A model generated the notes under the pieces. That model saw only the letters and a list, made by a program, of their open reading frames with translations, was not told the DNA's origin and made no database searches. The translations under genes were made by a program, and so were the position numbers. Of a DNA stretch of 64,000 nucleotides, positions 1 to 10,554 are shown one piece after another; within the stretch, counting starts at the first letter, position 1; each line of letters opens with the position of its first letter. The stretch lies in contig JBBMOL010000279.1 of the NCBI GenBank assembly GCA_037954665.1, forward strand, positions 248,001 through 312,000. The letters are read 5' to 3'. The stretch comes from Laguncularia racemosa. Taxonomy: Eukaryota; Streptophyta; Magnoliopsida; Myrtales; Combretaceae.

Positions 1-34
1 AATGACAAACTCCCTAGACCACAAATAGTGCTAC

Positions 35-52
35 TGGCGCCGTTGCTGGGGA
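35..52 (+). other. Primer binding site, tRNA-Asp type
   Basis: TGGCGCCGTTGCTGGGGA is complementary to the 3' end of plant tRNA-Asp apart from one C-to-T change. This is the usual primer of Athila/Tat elements, and it sits 46 bases before the gag ATG, as in the sister copy at 39139. Confidence 0.85.
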
Positions 53-80
53 TTGGTGTCAAATTTATTTCTATTCTTGC

Positions 81-1487
81 ATGACTCGTTCTTCTCATAC
101 AGGTGAACTCACTTATAATCCAGAGATTGAGAAGACTTTTAAGAACTTACGAAGAGAAGCTAGGTTGCGTCAAAAAGAAAACATATCATCTTCATCCCTT
201 GGATTGAACTTGGCATCGGATTTGTCTGATTCATCCATTGATTCTGAAAAAGAAGAAGATATGGCAAATCCCGAAAGAACATTAAGAGAATTGGCTGCAC
301 CAGATGTGAATCAACAACCACTTTGTATCAATTACCCTGAATTGGCTGTTGAATTTGAGTTGAAATTTGGTTTGATACATCTGCTACCCACCTTTCATGG
401 TCTTGAGAATGAAGATCCTCACAAACATTTGAAAGAGTTTCATATAGTGTGTTCTAGTATTAGGCCGCAAGGAATAACCGACGATCAAATCAAATTACGT
501 GCTTTTCCATTTTCTTTAATTACTAGAGCTAAAGATCGGTTGTTTTATTTGCCTCCAGGTTCTATAACTAATTGGACAGATATGGTGAGGCTCTTCCTGG
601 ATAAATTCTTCCCTACGTCTAGAGCCACTAGTACAAGAAGAGAGATTTGTGGTATCAAACAGAGGGACACCGAGACTCTTCATGAGTATTGGGAGAGGTT
701 CAAGCAACTTTGTGCAAGCTGTCCACAACATGGGATATCTAAACAACTTCTCAATCAATACTTCTATGAAGGCCTGCTTCCAATGGAGAGGAAGATGATG
801 GATGTTGCTAGTGGAGGCACCATAGTGAATAAAACCCCTGGTCAAGCTAGGGAATTGATTTCCATTATGGCTGCTAATTCACAACAATTTGGGTATAGGC
901 ATGATTCATCTTCAAGGAAGGTCAATGAGATAAGTGTTTCTAACCTTGAACATCAAATTTCTAACCTAACCTCCCTTGTGCAGCAGATAGCTCTTGGAAA
1001 GACACAGTAGGTGAAGGCTTGTGGAATTTGTGCTGCTCCTAATCATCCTACCGACATGTGTCCCTCATTGCAAGATGATAATCATGAGCATGCCAATGCT
1101 GTAGGAGGATTCCCAGGGCAGCCACAAAGAAAATATGATCCCTACTCGAATACTTATAATCCTGGATGGAGGGATCATCCGAACTTCAGATATGGCAATA
1201 AACCACAAAATTTCCAACAATTCCAGCCTAAGCCATCAAACCAAGTACCCTAAGCTCCTTCCACTTCAGGTATGTTTCTTGAGGAAATTGTTAAATCACT
1301 TGCTATTAATACAAAACAATTTCAGGATGAGACAAAGCAGAGCATTCAAAACTTGGAAAATCGGGTAAGCCAACTTGCTTCTTCTATAAACAGGTTAGAA
1401 ACTCAAGGTAAGTTACCTTCTCAAACTATCACAAATCTAAAGCAAAGCGCTAATGCAATTACCTTGAGAAGTGGAATGGAATTGTAG
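81..1487 (+). pseudogene. gag: gag of Athila-like element, stop-interrupted
   Basis: Structural capsid protein of the retrotransposon, which packages the RNA in cytoplasmic particles. The ATG at 81 follows the primer site. An acidic, low-complexity N-terminus precedes the retrotransposon gag domain (about residues 90-265, with LPTFHGLENEDPHKHLKEFH and ETLHEYWERFKQLCASCP). A CCHC knuckle (C-x2-C-x4-H-x4-C, CGICAAPNHPTDMC) lies at about 1020-1062. The frame is open except for stops at 1008, 1251 and 1485. At each of these positions the sister copy near 40 kb has CAG or CAA, so all three are single C-to-T losses. The frame continues into protease without shift, so gag and pol were originally one polyprotein. 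Confidence 0.88.
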
Positions 1488-1604
1488 GGACCAAATGAGA
1501 AAGGACACCGAACTAATCTTGAGGAAGAGACTGAGAAAGAGATTCCAACTTCGAGCCAACAGAACAACCAGACCAGAGGATCCCTCGTTGAACCACCAAA
1601 GGTT

Positions 1605-2540
1605 ATGATGACAGCACCTCCTTTCCTTTCTAGACTAGCGAAATCCAAGAAAGAAGCCGAAGAAAAAGAGATTCTTGAAACTTTTCGCAAAGTTGAGGTA
1701 AATATTCCTTTGCTGGATGCAATTAAGCAAGTACCTCGTTATGCTAAATTTCTTAAGGAATTGTGCACTAACAAAAGAAAGCTGAAAGGCAATGAAAAGA
1801 TTAGTGTGGGTGAGAATGTTTCAGCCATTCTTTAGAAGAAGCTCCCTCCTAAATGTAAGGATCCAGGTATGTTTACTATTCCTTGCAAAATAGGTAATCT
1901 TGGAATCGCTAAAGCCATGTGTGATCTAGAAGCCTCAATCAATGTCATGCCTTTGTCTGTTTATCAATGTTTGAATGTTGGTCCCTTGAAGGAAACAAGT
2001 GTTATTGTTCAACTTGCTGATAGGTCCAATGTTTATCCCGAGGGAGTTCTAGAAGATGTTTTAGTATAAGTTAATGGGTTGGTTTTCCCTGCAGATTTTT
2101 ATGTGCTTGGCATGGAGAATGATGATTCTCGTAATTCATCAATGATATTATTAGGGAGACCATTTCTTAAGACATCCAGAACGAAAATTGATGTACATGA
2201 CGGTAACCTCACTATGGAATTTGATGGTGAACTGATTAAATTTAACATTTATGATGCTATGAAATATCCTAGTGATACCTCTCCTATTTTTATTGTAGAT
2301 GTTATTGACCTATTAACACAGGATACGTTTGACTTGATAGACGATGATGAGTTGAAAATTGTACTTAATAGGAGTCTTACTATTAATGCATTGAAAACTC
2401 TTGAGGAGAAGCTTGTAATATCGTCTGATTTGCAGGACATGATTTGGGAGCTTGAATTGTTAAAACCTATCAGGTATGGTGTGTCCTACATTAATTTACC
2501 TCCTTCTAACACTAGACTTCTTCCTTCTATTGTGCAGGCA
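1605..2540 (+). pseudogene. Protease region of Athila-like gag-pol
   Basis: Aspartic protease that would mature the polyprotein. The frame is the same as gag. The active-site stretch reads CDLEASINVMPLSVYQ (about 1918-1965), where the sister copy has CDLGASIN, so the conserved Gly after Asp-Leu is Glu here and the enzyme is probably dead. A second conserved block, SSMILLGRPFLKTSRTKIDV, follows at about 2140. Stops at 1833 and 2067 are TAG/TAA where the sister has CAG/CAA. The segment 2326-2540, between protease and RT, is absent from the sister copy. Confidence 0.8.
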
Positions 2541-4060
2541 CCAAAGCTGGAATTAAAACCCTTACTCGAACATCTAAAGTACATTTTCTTAGGAAAAAAT
2601 GAGACTCTTACTGTGATAATCTCTAACAAACTAAGTACTTTAGAAGAAGAAAAGTTGATTCGGGTGTTGAGAGAGTATAAAGAAGCCATTGGATGGTCCA
2701 TAGCTGATATCAAAGGACTAAGACCCTCCACATGCGTGCACAAGATATTAATGGAAGATAATTGCAAACCTTCAAGGGAAGTTCAACGTCGTTTGAACCC
2801 ACCTATGATGGATGTAGTTAAGAAAGAGATCTTGAAACTTCTTGATGCAGGTATGATCTATCCAATTTCCGATAGCAAATGGGTAATTCCAATTCAAGTT
2901 GTTCCAAAGAAAATGGGCTTAACTGTGATTGAAAGCTCTGATGATGAGTTAATTCCTACTCAGGTTCAGAATGGATGGAGGGTTTGTGTTGATTATAGGA
3001 AGTTAAATGCGTCAACTAGAAAATATCACTTCCCTCTTCCTTTTCTTGATCAGATGCTTGAACGTTTGGCTGGCCATTCTCACTATTGTTGTCTTGATGG
3101 TTACTCAGGTTTTCATCAAATTCCAGTGGCACCAGAAGATCAAGAGAAGACTACTTTCACATGTCCATTTGGCACTTTTGCATATCGAAGGATGCCTTTT
3201 GGGCTCTGCAATGCCCTAGCTACATTCCAAAGGTGTATGGTTAGTATATTTTCAGATTACGTGGAAAATATCATAGAAGTTTTCATGGATGACTTCATTG
3301 TCTATGGTAACTCTTTTGATTCATGTTTGACTAACCTTACAAAAGTGCTTCAAAGATGTATAGAAAAGAACCTTGTGTTGAATTATGAAAAATGTCACTT
3401 TATGGTTGAACAGAGTCTCATTCTAGGTCATATTATATCTTCTAAGGGGCTTGAAGTCGATAAAGCTAAAGTAGAATTGATTAAATCTCTACCTTACCCT
3501 GTAGGTGTACGGGAAATTCGCTCTTTTCTTGGGAGTGCAGGATTCTATCGATGTTTCATCAAGGATTTTTCCAAAATTACTCAACCCCTATGTAGATTGC
3601 TGCAAAAAGAAGTGACATTTGAGTTCGATGAAGCTTGCAAGCACGTTTTTGACACATTGAAGGATAAGTTAACTTTTGCTCCAATCATCCAACCACTTGA
3701 CTGGAACCTTCCCTTTGAAATTATGTGTGATGCGAGCAATTATGCAGTTGGAGCTGTTCTTGGCCAAAGAGTTGGAAGAGCTTCTCATGTCATTTATTAC
3801 GCTTCCAGAACATTGGATAGTACTCAATGCAACTATTCCACAACGAAAAAATGACTCTTGGCTATTGTTTTTGCATTAGAAAAATTCAGATCATATTTAC
3901 TTGGAACCAAGGTAATTGTTTACTCTGATCATGCAGCTCTCAAGTACCTACTCGCGAAGAAGGAGGCGAAACCAAGACTTATTCGATGGATACTCTTATT
4001 ATAAGAGTTTGATATGGAAATACGCGATAGGAAAGGTTCTAAAAACTTAGTTGCCGACCA
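2541..4060 (+). pseudogene. pol: Reverse transcriptase-RNase H of Athila-like gag-pol
   Basis: Makes element cDNA from RNA. The frame from the protease stays open to 3851, a 591-codon run. RT motifs appear in order: VVPKKMG, WRVCVDYRKLNAS (about 2977), PFGTFAYRRMPFGLCNA (about 3168) and the catalytic box FMDD at about 3284-3295. RNase H begins near 3710 with EIMCDASNYAVGAVL and continues past a TGA at 3852 (YSDHAALKYLLAKKEAKPRLIRW) to a TAA at 4002. The RT half contains all visible catalytic residues and is the best preserved RT in the window. No sister copy of this part exists here, so the origin of the last two stops cannot be polarised from the window. Confidence 0.9.
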
Positions 4061-5455
4061 CCTTAGTAGAATACTTATCAGTGAAGAGTCAATACCACTA
4101 CAAGATGATTTTCCAGATGAGCATCTCTTTTCTATTCAAAAGACAATTCCTTGGTATGCTGATATTGTCAACTATTTGGTTACTAAGACACTACCAAGTG
4201 ATTTGTCTAGGTCTCAAAAAGATAAAATTAAAAGTGATGCTAAGTACTATGTATGGGATGATCCGTATTTGTGGAAACATTGTGCTGATCAAATCATTAG
4301 AAGGTGTATTTCTCAAGATGACATTCCTTCTGTCTTGCAATTTTGTCACTCATATGCATGTGGTAGACCTTTTGGCCCTAAGAGGACAGCTCAAAAAGTG
4401 TTGGGGTGTGGTTTTTTTGGCCTACATTATTTCATGATTCTTTTATGTTTTGTAAGTCTTGTGAACGATGTCAAAAAATTGGCAACTTAGGGTATAGAGA
4501 CCAAATGCCACTTACCCCTATTCTTGCTTGTGAAATATTTGATATATGGGGTATTGACTTTATGGGTCCTTTTCCTCTTTCTTTCGGTAATGTTTACATC
4601 CTTCTTGCTGTGGATTATGTCTCAAAATGGGTGGAAGCCAAAGCGACTCGAACTAATGATGCTAAAGTTGTTGTGGATTTTGTTAAATCTCATATTTTTG
4701 CTAGGTTCGGGACACCAAGGGCTCTTATCAGTGATCGTGGCACACACTTTTGTAATAGAGTAGTGGAAACTCTAAGTAAAAAGTACATGGTCACTCATCT
4801 CACTTCCACCGCATACCACCCTCAAACCAATGGATTGGCAGAAGTCTCAAATCGAGAAATCAAGTCTATTTTGGAAAAAAACTGTCAATCCAAGCAGGAA
4901 GGATTAGAGCACAAGACTTGAAGATGCATTATGGGCCTATCAAACAGCTTATAAGACCCCTATAGGTATGTCTCCATGTCTCCTTACCGATTGACATTTG
5001 GCAAACCGTGTCATCTCCCTGTGGAGTTGGAACATAGGGCGTACTAGGCTGTAAAACAATGTAACATGCAAATGGATGAGGTTGGTGAGCACAGAAAACT
5101 TCAATTACAAGAACTTGAGGAAATTTGAAGAGAAGCTTATGAGAGTACTAAAATCTACAAGGAAAAAACAAAGGATTTTCATGATCAAATGATTTCCCGA
5201 AAGAATTTTTCTATAGGTCAAAAAGTATTACTCTATCATTCTTGATTGAAGTTGTTTTTTTGGAAAATTACGATCACGGTGGGTTGGTCCTTTTGTTATC
5301 ACTAACATATTTTCACATGGTGCAGTTGAGATCGCAAGTCTTGAAACTGGTAAGAACTTCAAAGTCAATGGTCATCGCTTGAAATCTTTTTACGAAGGAT
5401 TTCAAGTATGTAATATTGAAGAAACCAGTTTAACTTATCCCGAGTATTGTGATTA
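4061..5455 (+). pseudogene. Integrase of Athila-like element, frameshifted
   Basis: DDE integrase that inserts the cDNA into the genome. The zinc-binding region starts at about 4345 (CHSYACGRPFG), where family members usually have a second His (GGHFG), so one HHCC ligand seems to be lost. FCKSCERCQ supplies the two Cys. The frame shifts near a T-run at 4407-4420 and again near an A-run at about 4876. The catalytic core is seen as WGIDFMGPFP (first Asp, about 4545), ISDRGTHF (second Asp, about 4727) and AEVSNREIKSILEK (Glu, about 4840). Remnants of the C-terminal domain (NFKVNGHRLKSFYEGF) end with TAA at about 5453. Confidence 0.85.
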
Positions 5456-6856
5456 ACTACAGGAATGTCTAGCCAAAGACGTTAAAGAAAGACGCTTCAT
5501 GGGAGGCAACCCATGTCAAAAAAAAAAAAAATCAATTTATTTTGTCTTAGTTTATTTTATCAATTTTTTTCTTTTGATTAACTGCAGTAAGGGTATATAT
5601 CATCAGATGACACTCTCTAGTGCTTAAGGGGAGAACTCCAATTTATACCAGGGAAGTACCAGTATTCCTTTTCTCTTATTCTCTAATGTTTCTTATGTTG
5701 TTAATTCCTCTTTAATTGTGCTGAATTAGGAACAGTGCGGACACTGTTCAAACTAAGTGTGGGGGAGAGGATAGTAAAATATAGAGAATAGAAAATTGAC
5801 TCATACTTAGAATGTTTGTCCTTAAGCAATTTAAACCAAATTTTTCAAAATTTTCATGAAATCTGGAGATTGTACTAAATGTTGTAATAAGCATCTACAA
5901 AATGTGAAATTGACTTGTTCAAGTGCTTTACTCACCTACTGCTGTGATTAGAATACTTGGTTAAAATTAAGTAGTGAAATCTTTAAGAAACAAATTTACC
6001 TTATATTTAGCTCTAGAACTGGAAGTTTAAGAGTAAGTCGAGTTCTTAAGTGAAAAACAAACAAGTTTACTTCTAGGTTATATTAGTTACTGTATAATCT
6101 TTGAAGTTGTTTTTGAAACAATGATTACACTTAGTGAAAGATGTTGAAGAAACTTTTTCCTTAGTAACTCTAAAAAAAAAATTAAAAAAAAATGTGGATC
6201 AAGAATCAAGCATAGCCATTACTCCAATAATTCAAGTAATTGAGTTAAGAGTATTCAAACTTGAATGTTATAGTGAGGAAGAGTCCGTAGGGGTATCTCA
6301 AAACCCGGTCACTTGAGTGACGAGCTCGGGATGTTGCTGACTCAATGAACTCACTATAACGATAAGGGCAAAAAAGGCGAAAGTTCATGAAAAAGAAGTG
6401 GACAAAACCCCGTCAAAATAGATGCTTGATTAAATCAAAAGAACATGAATGTAAAAATCATTGAATGAAATAAGACTTATAATAAAAAGGGAGAAAATCT
6501 AGGGAAATAGTAGATACCATATGCTTTCACTTTATGTTGCAAAGATTATATACTTGCTAATATCCAAATAAGTTTAATTGGGTGTTTTTCCTTATTAGAT
6601 TAAGTATTTACTTTTGGAATAAAAGTTCTTTTGCTAAACATGAGGATTAAAGTTTGTTTTGTTTAGATTAGCTATTAAATTTTGTCTATGGTAATTTAAT
6701 CACAGGAAACTAGTTTGGTTGGAGCAATAGACATTAAAATTACAAGTCATGAATTACAAAAGAATAGATGCTTGGGACGATGAAAAGAAACTTCGTATAA
6801 TCTATGACGGATTTCTCAATTGATTTGATTCAATTGCTTGAGGACAAGCAAGAGTT
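5456..6856 (+). other. 3' non-coding region of Athila-like element
   Basis: A 1.4-kb stretch without a usable reading frame. It begins with the GGGAGGCAACCCA motif and an A-run and contains a polypurine-like TAAGTGTGGGGGAG at 5754-5767, about 1.1 kb ahead of the true tract. It aligns closely with 41440-42755 of the sister element, so it is conserved without coding. Athila elements often have a long 3' region, in some cases with an env-like gene. I see no env-like protein here. Confidence 0.75.
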
Positions 6857-6872
6857 TAAGTGTGGGGGAATT
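6857..6872 (+). other. Polypurine tract of Athila-like element
   Basis: TAAGTGTGGGGGAATT lies directly before the LTR start TGATAGAGCC. It primes plus-strand DNA synthesis in this class of element. The same sequence stands before the 3' LTR at 42772. Confidence 0.8.
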
Positions 6873-6927
6873 TGATAGAGCCATTTTATACTCAATCTTT
6901 ATAGTATCAATTGTGTTAATTTATTAT
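6873..6927 (+). repeat. First 55 bases of Athila-like 3' LTR
   Basis: It matches the start of the LTRs at 37510 and 42772, then stops at a TGAT shared with the inverted LTR that follows. The remaining LTR sequence in forward orientation is missing. Confidence 0.85.
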
Positions 6928-8506
6928 TGATGGTTTTCAAACCCAACAAAATAAAAACCTACTCCTAAACAATTATATAATTTGTGTATAGTAGTGAGTA
7001 GGGTTGTATCCATAGGGATTGGTTAAATTTATTTCTATTAAAAGAGAATAGAAAAGGTAAAGAAGAATGGGGGGGGGGGTTGTTTGTGAATCAAAATAAT
7101 ACTGAAATTAGATAATAAAATTGAATAATGATAAGAGCCTAGCCAAAGGAATCAATATAGTTTAATTCTTGGAATTGATCATTGATGCAAATATTTTCTA
7201 TTCTTTATCTAAGATAAACTGGTTATGGTTATTAACAAGCTCTAATAACCTATCTCTCCTTACTTTCTTGATAATCAAAACATGCTCTTTGATTACTTCT
7301 CTTATTGATTAAACAATCCTAAACAAGCTCTTAGGATTTAATCTATCAATAGCATTAAAAACAAGAGAGACTACCAATTCATGCCAATAGATTATAAGAC
7401 AACCTATTTAAACAAGATCATATATCTCCATAACATGAATTTGACTATCTATTTTATAACCAAACATGTTATTGTGTCACATAAACTAGAATTATCAAAC
7501 AATTATGGATCTGATGTACTAGTTGACAATATATTAACTTGTTAATTGAGTAGAAGAGCTCCAATTCATACCAATCAACTAAGATAACATTGACAAAACT
7601 TCCAGAAGATATATAAATATCCAAAAACAAAGAATAGAGTAAAGTTAAATCAATTAGATCTCACAATTCGTGAAGAATTAAACTTCAATGATCCTTTGAC
7701 TAGAAAATCTGCTTAGCTACCCATGTTCATCCTCAAAACAAAAATCAAAAAGTGAAAATATGAAAAGTCTTTGTTTCGGTGTCCCTTGCTCTGCCTCTCG
7801 CCTCTTCCTTGTGCCGAATCCTCCACTCCCCCTCTAGGGTTGGTTCTATTTATATTGTTAAGGGAATGGCAAAGGATCTTCAGCTAACAAGATACGAATA
7901 TATCTTTCCTTTTTCAAGTAAATCTCGAGAAGTGAATAACATACGCCTAGTACGCCCATCAACATGGCCAGATTTAAAACCGTGTCTATCTCTGATCATT
8001 AATCCACGATTCCTCATCTTTGTTCAGTGTGTGGCACGGCTACTAACACGGCAAGCTTTCAAACCGTGCCTCCCTCTGGTTGATAATCCACAATTTCTCA
8101 TCTTTGTTCAGTATGTGGCACGGCTATCACCATGGCTAGATTACAAACCGTGCCACCCTCTGTTTGTTCTTTAAGACAGATACACGACCGTGTACTTCAG
8201 TGTGTGGCACGGCTACTAACACGGCCAGATTTCAAACCGTGTATGTTTCTGTTGATTCTGAACCAAGTACACGGCCGTGTACTTCAAATACACGCCCATG
8301 TACTTTCCTCCGGCGGTGTAAATCCTTGTCTTTGATCCAAATTGTAGATGACTTCTCTAAATCACTTGAATTAGCACTCTTGACTCCATTAAACCTGATT
8401 TATCACCATAATAAAATTAAGTACCATTTCCTTATGATTTCTATAAAATCAATAATAAATTAACACAATTCATACTATAAAGATTGAGTATAAAATGACT
8501 CTATCA
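6928..8506 (-). repeat. Complete inverted Athila-like LTR
   Basis: On the minus strand this is a full LTR of the same family as 37510-39133: it starts TGATAGAGTCATTTTATACT at 8506 and ends in CCATCA-like sequence at 6928. The TATA box (TATAAATA on the minus strand) lies near 7845-7855 and the CACGG-rich U3 array at about 7960-8310. A run of at least ten G near 7070 and several substitutions show it is older than the LTR pair at 37-44 kb. The 55 bases at 6873-6927 are an inverted copy of its own start, so the segment is bounded by a 55-bp inverted repeat. Confidence 0.85.
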
Positions 8507-9262
8507 GCTACCATGTTTGAAGAGTTTGTACTAAGGCATACAACGCTTTGTCATAGGTAAGGTAATTCAATGTCGCCCACTAAGCTTTTCATTGAAGAAT
8601 GTCAGCTATCTCTCTAGTCAAGCCATTAACAAATTTAGCCATTGTAGCTTCACGATCTTCTTCTATGTTAGCTCGAATCATAGCGACCTCCATCTCTTTA
8701 CAATAATCTTCAACACTCATGGAACCTAGAGTCAACCCCTACAACTCTCTATATAAATCCCTATAGTAATGATTAAGTATAAAACTTTTTTACATTACTA
8801 CCTTCGTCTCCTCCCATGACCTAATTGGTCTCTCTCTTATCCTTCTCCTACTAACTATAAGTTGATCCCACCAAATACTAGCATAATCAGTGAACTTAAC
8901 TGTTGCTAATTTAATCTTCTTCTCCTTAGCATAATTATGACAATCAAATGCATGTTCTACTTTTCTCCCCCACTCCAAATACAGCTTAAGGTCATTTTTC
9001 CCTTGAAAAGTAGGAATTGCCATCTTGATGCTCTCTAAATTATTTCCTACCTCTAAACAACCCTTTTTCCTCTCCTATAACTACCTATATCAACATCAGA
9101 CACCTCATTTTCCTCCTCCTCATCCATACTCCTTCTAAAAGACCTATGCTTAGAAGGAGATTCAAGATCATCTAATCTTCTATTCAGAAGTTTAAATTGA
9201 TCTTGGACTACCTTCATAAATGTCTTCATATCAGAATCCATATGATCTCCTCCACTACTCAT
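8507..9262 (-). pseudogene. gag: gag fused by deletion to an RNase H remnant
   Basis: The minus-strand ATG at 9262 opens an acidic gag N-terminus (MSSGGDHMDSDMKTFMKVV). The capsid block follows at 9023-8790 (FQGKNDLKLYLEWGRKVEHA, FTDYASIWWDQL), with a stop or shift between them, and then MAKFVNGLTREIADILQ near 8640-8590. The text then changes directly to an RNase H-like piece in which EKLSG and the ALYALVQTLQTW-type stretch are recognisable in mixed frames. The rest of gag, protease, RT and most of RNase H are therefore deleted. The RNase H piece ends at 8507, exactly where the inverted LTR begins. Confidence 0.65.
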
Positions 9263-9572
9263 GTTTCCATAGCCTGCAATAAATTTGTTAATAACACAAG
9301 AAAAATAATGTTTCCCTCTCAACTCTCCCTCACGTATTTACAATCAGAGATACAGATTCAATTCACTCGTGTATCACTCAATAATATATGTATATTTTTG
9401 TATTCAATAAACTTCTCCCCATAATTTTTTTAACAAGAACCCTATCAATGACCCTACTAGGTATCAAATAATGACACGTAATACTAAGAACTAAGGAATA
9501 ATTCGGTGTAATCTATTTAAGAGGAATTTTTGTGACAACCTTTTTTTATATGAATTTAATTTCTTTTCTTCT

Positions 9573-9620
9573 CCTTCTTCTTCTTCTTCTTCTTCTTCTT
9601 CTTCCTTTTTTTTTTTTTTT
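9573..9620. repeat. CTT microsatellite and T-run
   Basis: About ten TTC/CTT units followed by about 15 T. It lies in the leader of the minus-strand element, between primer site and gag. Confidence 0.9.
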
Positions 9621-9837
9621 AACTCTTTGAACACACTATCAACAAAAACCACTGGCAATATACCAAATCAATCGACCAATTCTAAACTTGCAGAACTTAT
9701 TCAAAGAAACAATATATTTTTTGTTTTTTTATAAATAAGAAAAATATCGAGCAACCGAATTTAAAAGACTAAATTGACAAAACACAACAATGCAATAATG
9801 CTAAAGGATAGATAACACTTGATTTTGAAGAGCCAAA

Positions 9838-9849
9838 GCTCTAATACCA
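9838..9849 (-). other. Primer binding site, initiator tRNA-Met type
   Basis: The minus strand reads TGGTATTAGAGC, one base from the standard TGGTATCAGAGC, two bases inside the LTR end at 9852. Confidence 0.75.
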
Positions 9850-9851
9850 AA

Positions 9852-10554
9852 TGATGTGAAACTTAGGTTGAGAATGTCTTAGAACCTGATCGGACAGAAA
9901 AGAAGCCTTAGAATCGTCCTTGGAACTAAGTAACAACTTGACCTTAACTTGAATAATGAATTAAAACCAAAGTGATAAGGAATTACGATTGCTACAAGTT
10001 ACCTTGATTGGATTGGAGGGAGTTCTTGATGAAGAACAAGGAGGTTTTCTTATAAGAAAGATGCATCAAAAGTCTTCATGTTTCATGCCTTAAAAGACTA
10101 TTTATAGTCTACAATCAAATGGGAAAAAATACAAAGGAAATTACACTACATATCTACATAGGCTGACACCCTAAGTCAGCCTCAAAGTCGGCAGCCTATA
10201 ATACTAAGCCGACATCAAAAGGCTAGTGGCCTAAGTTCCAACACTAGCGGCCTTCTTCTACTTCCAAGCGATCTTTACTACCTTGTATGTAATGACATTC
10301 TTGAAGCTCACAATTGTCCGTTTTGCTAAGGTTATTCTAAGTTTTGATCTTCATTATCAATAGTGGAGATGCTTGATAAATGGAAAATGATCTCTTCATC
10401 TCTTAGAATAATCATCCGTAATGCTTAGTTTAGGTGATCTTGAATGAGTCCATTTAAAGCTTGCTCCATGTGTTTTGCTCTCACCCTTGTCATTAGTCTT
10501 CCAATTCCTTCTAATGGATCATAGGAAAGTGTTGGTGCAAGCTGATTCCCATCA
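9852..10554 (-). repeat. LTR of minus-strand Gypsy element
   Basis: It starts TGATGTGAAAC and ends TTCCCATCA on the plus strand (703 bp). The length agrees with the 706-bp LTR at 46120-46825, and both carry GCCGAC/GGCCTTAAG-rich text in the middle. The left end abuts a tRNA-Met primer site, which fixes that boundary. The right end is inferred from the terminal ATCA and the length. Confidence 0.65.

Larger units (their letters stand above)
1..6927 (+). mobile_element. Athila-like Ty3/Gypsy LTR retrotransposon, truncated at both ends
   Basis: The internal region of a large plant LTR retrotransposon runs left to right: tRNA-Asp primer site, gag, protease, reverse transcriptase, RNase H, integrase, a 1.4-kb non-coding stretch, a polypurine tract and the first 55 bases of a 3' LTR. 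The gag start, the integrase text and the GGGAGGCAACCCA motif after pol (about 5500) are what I know from Athila-type elements. The 34 bases left of the primer site do not match the LTR end of the sister copy at 39133, so no 5' LTR is visible. The right LTR is cut after 55 bases by an inverted LTR. Seven in-frame stops and later frameshifts make it dead. Confidence 0.88.
8507..10554 (-). mobile_element. Truncated minus-strand tRNA-Met Ty3/Gypsy element
   Basis: Read on the minus strand: 5' LTR 10554-9852, primer site, a leader with a CTT microsatellite, gag, then a short RNase H piece that stops at the inverted Athila-like LTR. It belongs with 46120-50329 and 55269-59907 by gag (the block FTDYASIWWDQL is shared with the latter) and by LTR length near 0.7 kb. 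The 3' LTR is absent. Confidence 0.75.

Noticed and set aside
5456..6856. env-like gene after integrase in the Athila-like element
   Set aside because: No frame over 60 codons and no transmembrane or signal segment in either copy.
7779..8463. Plus-strand open frames of 67-131 codons
   Set aside because: Antisense of the inverted LTR U3 array; same repeat origin as above.
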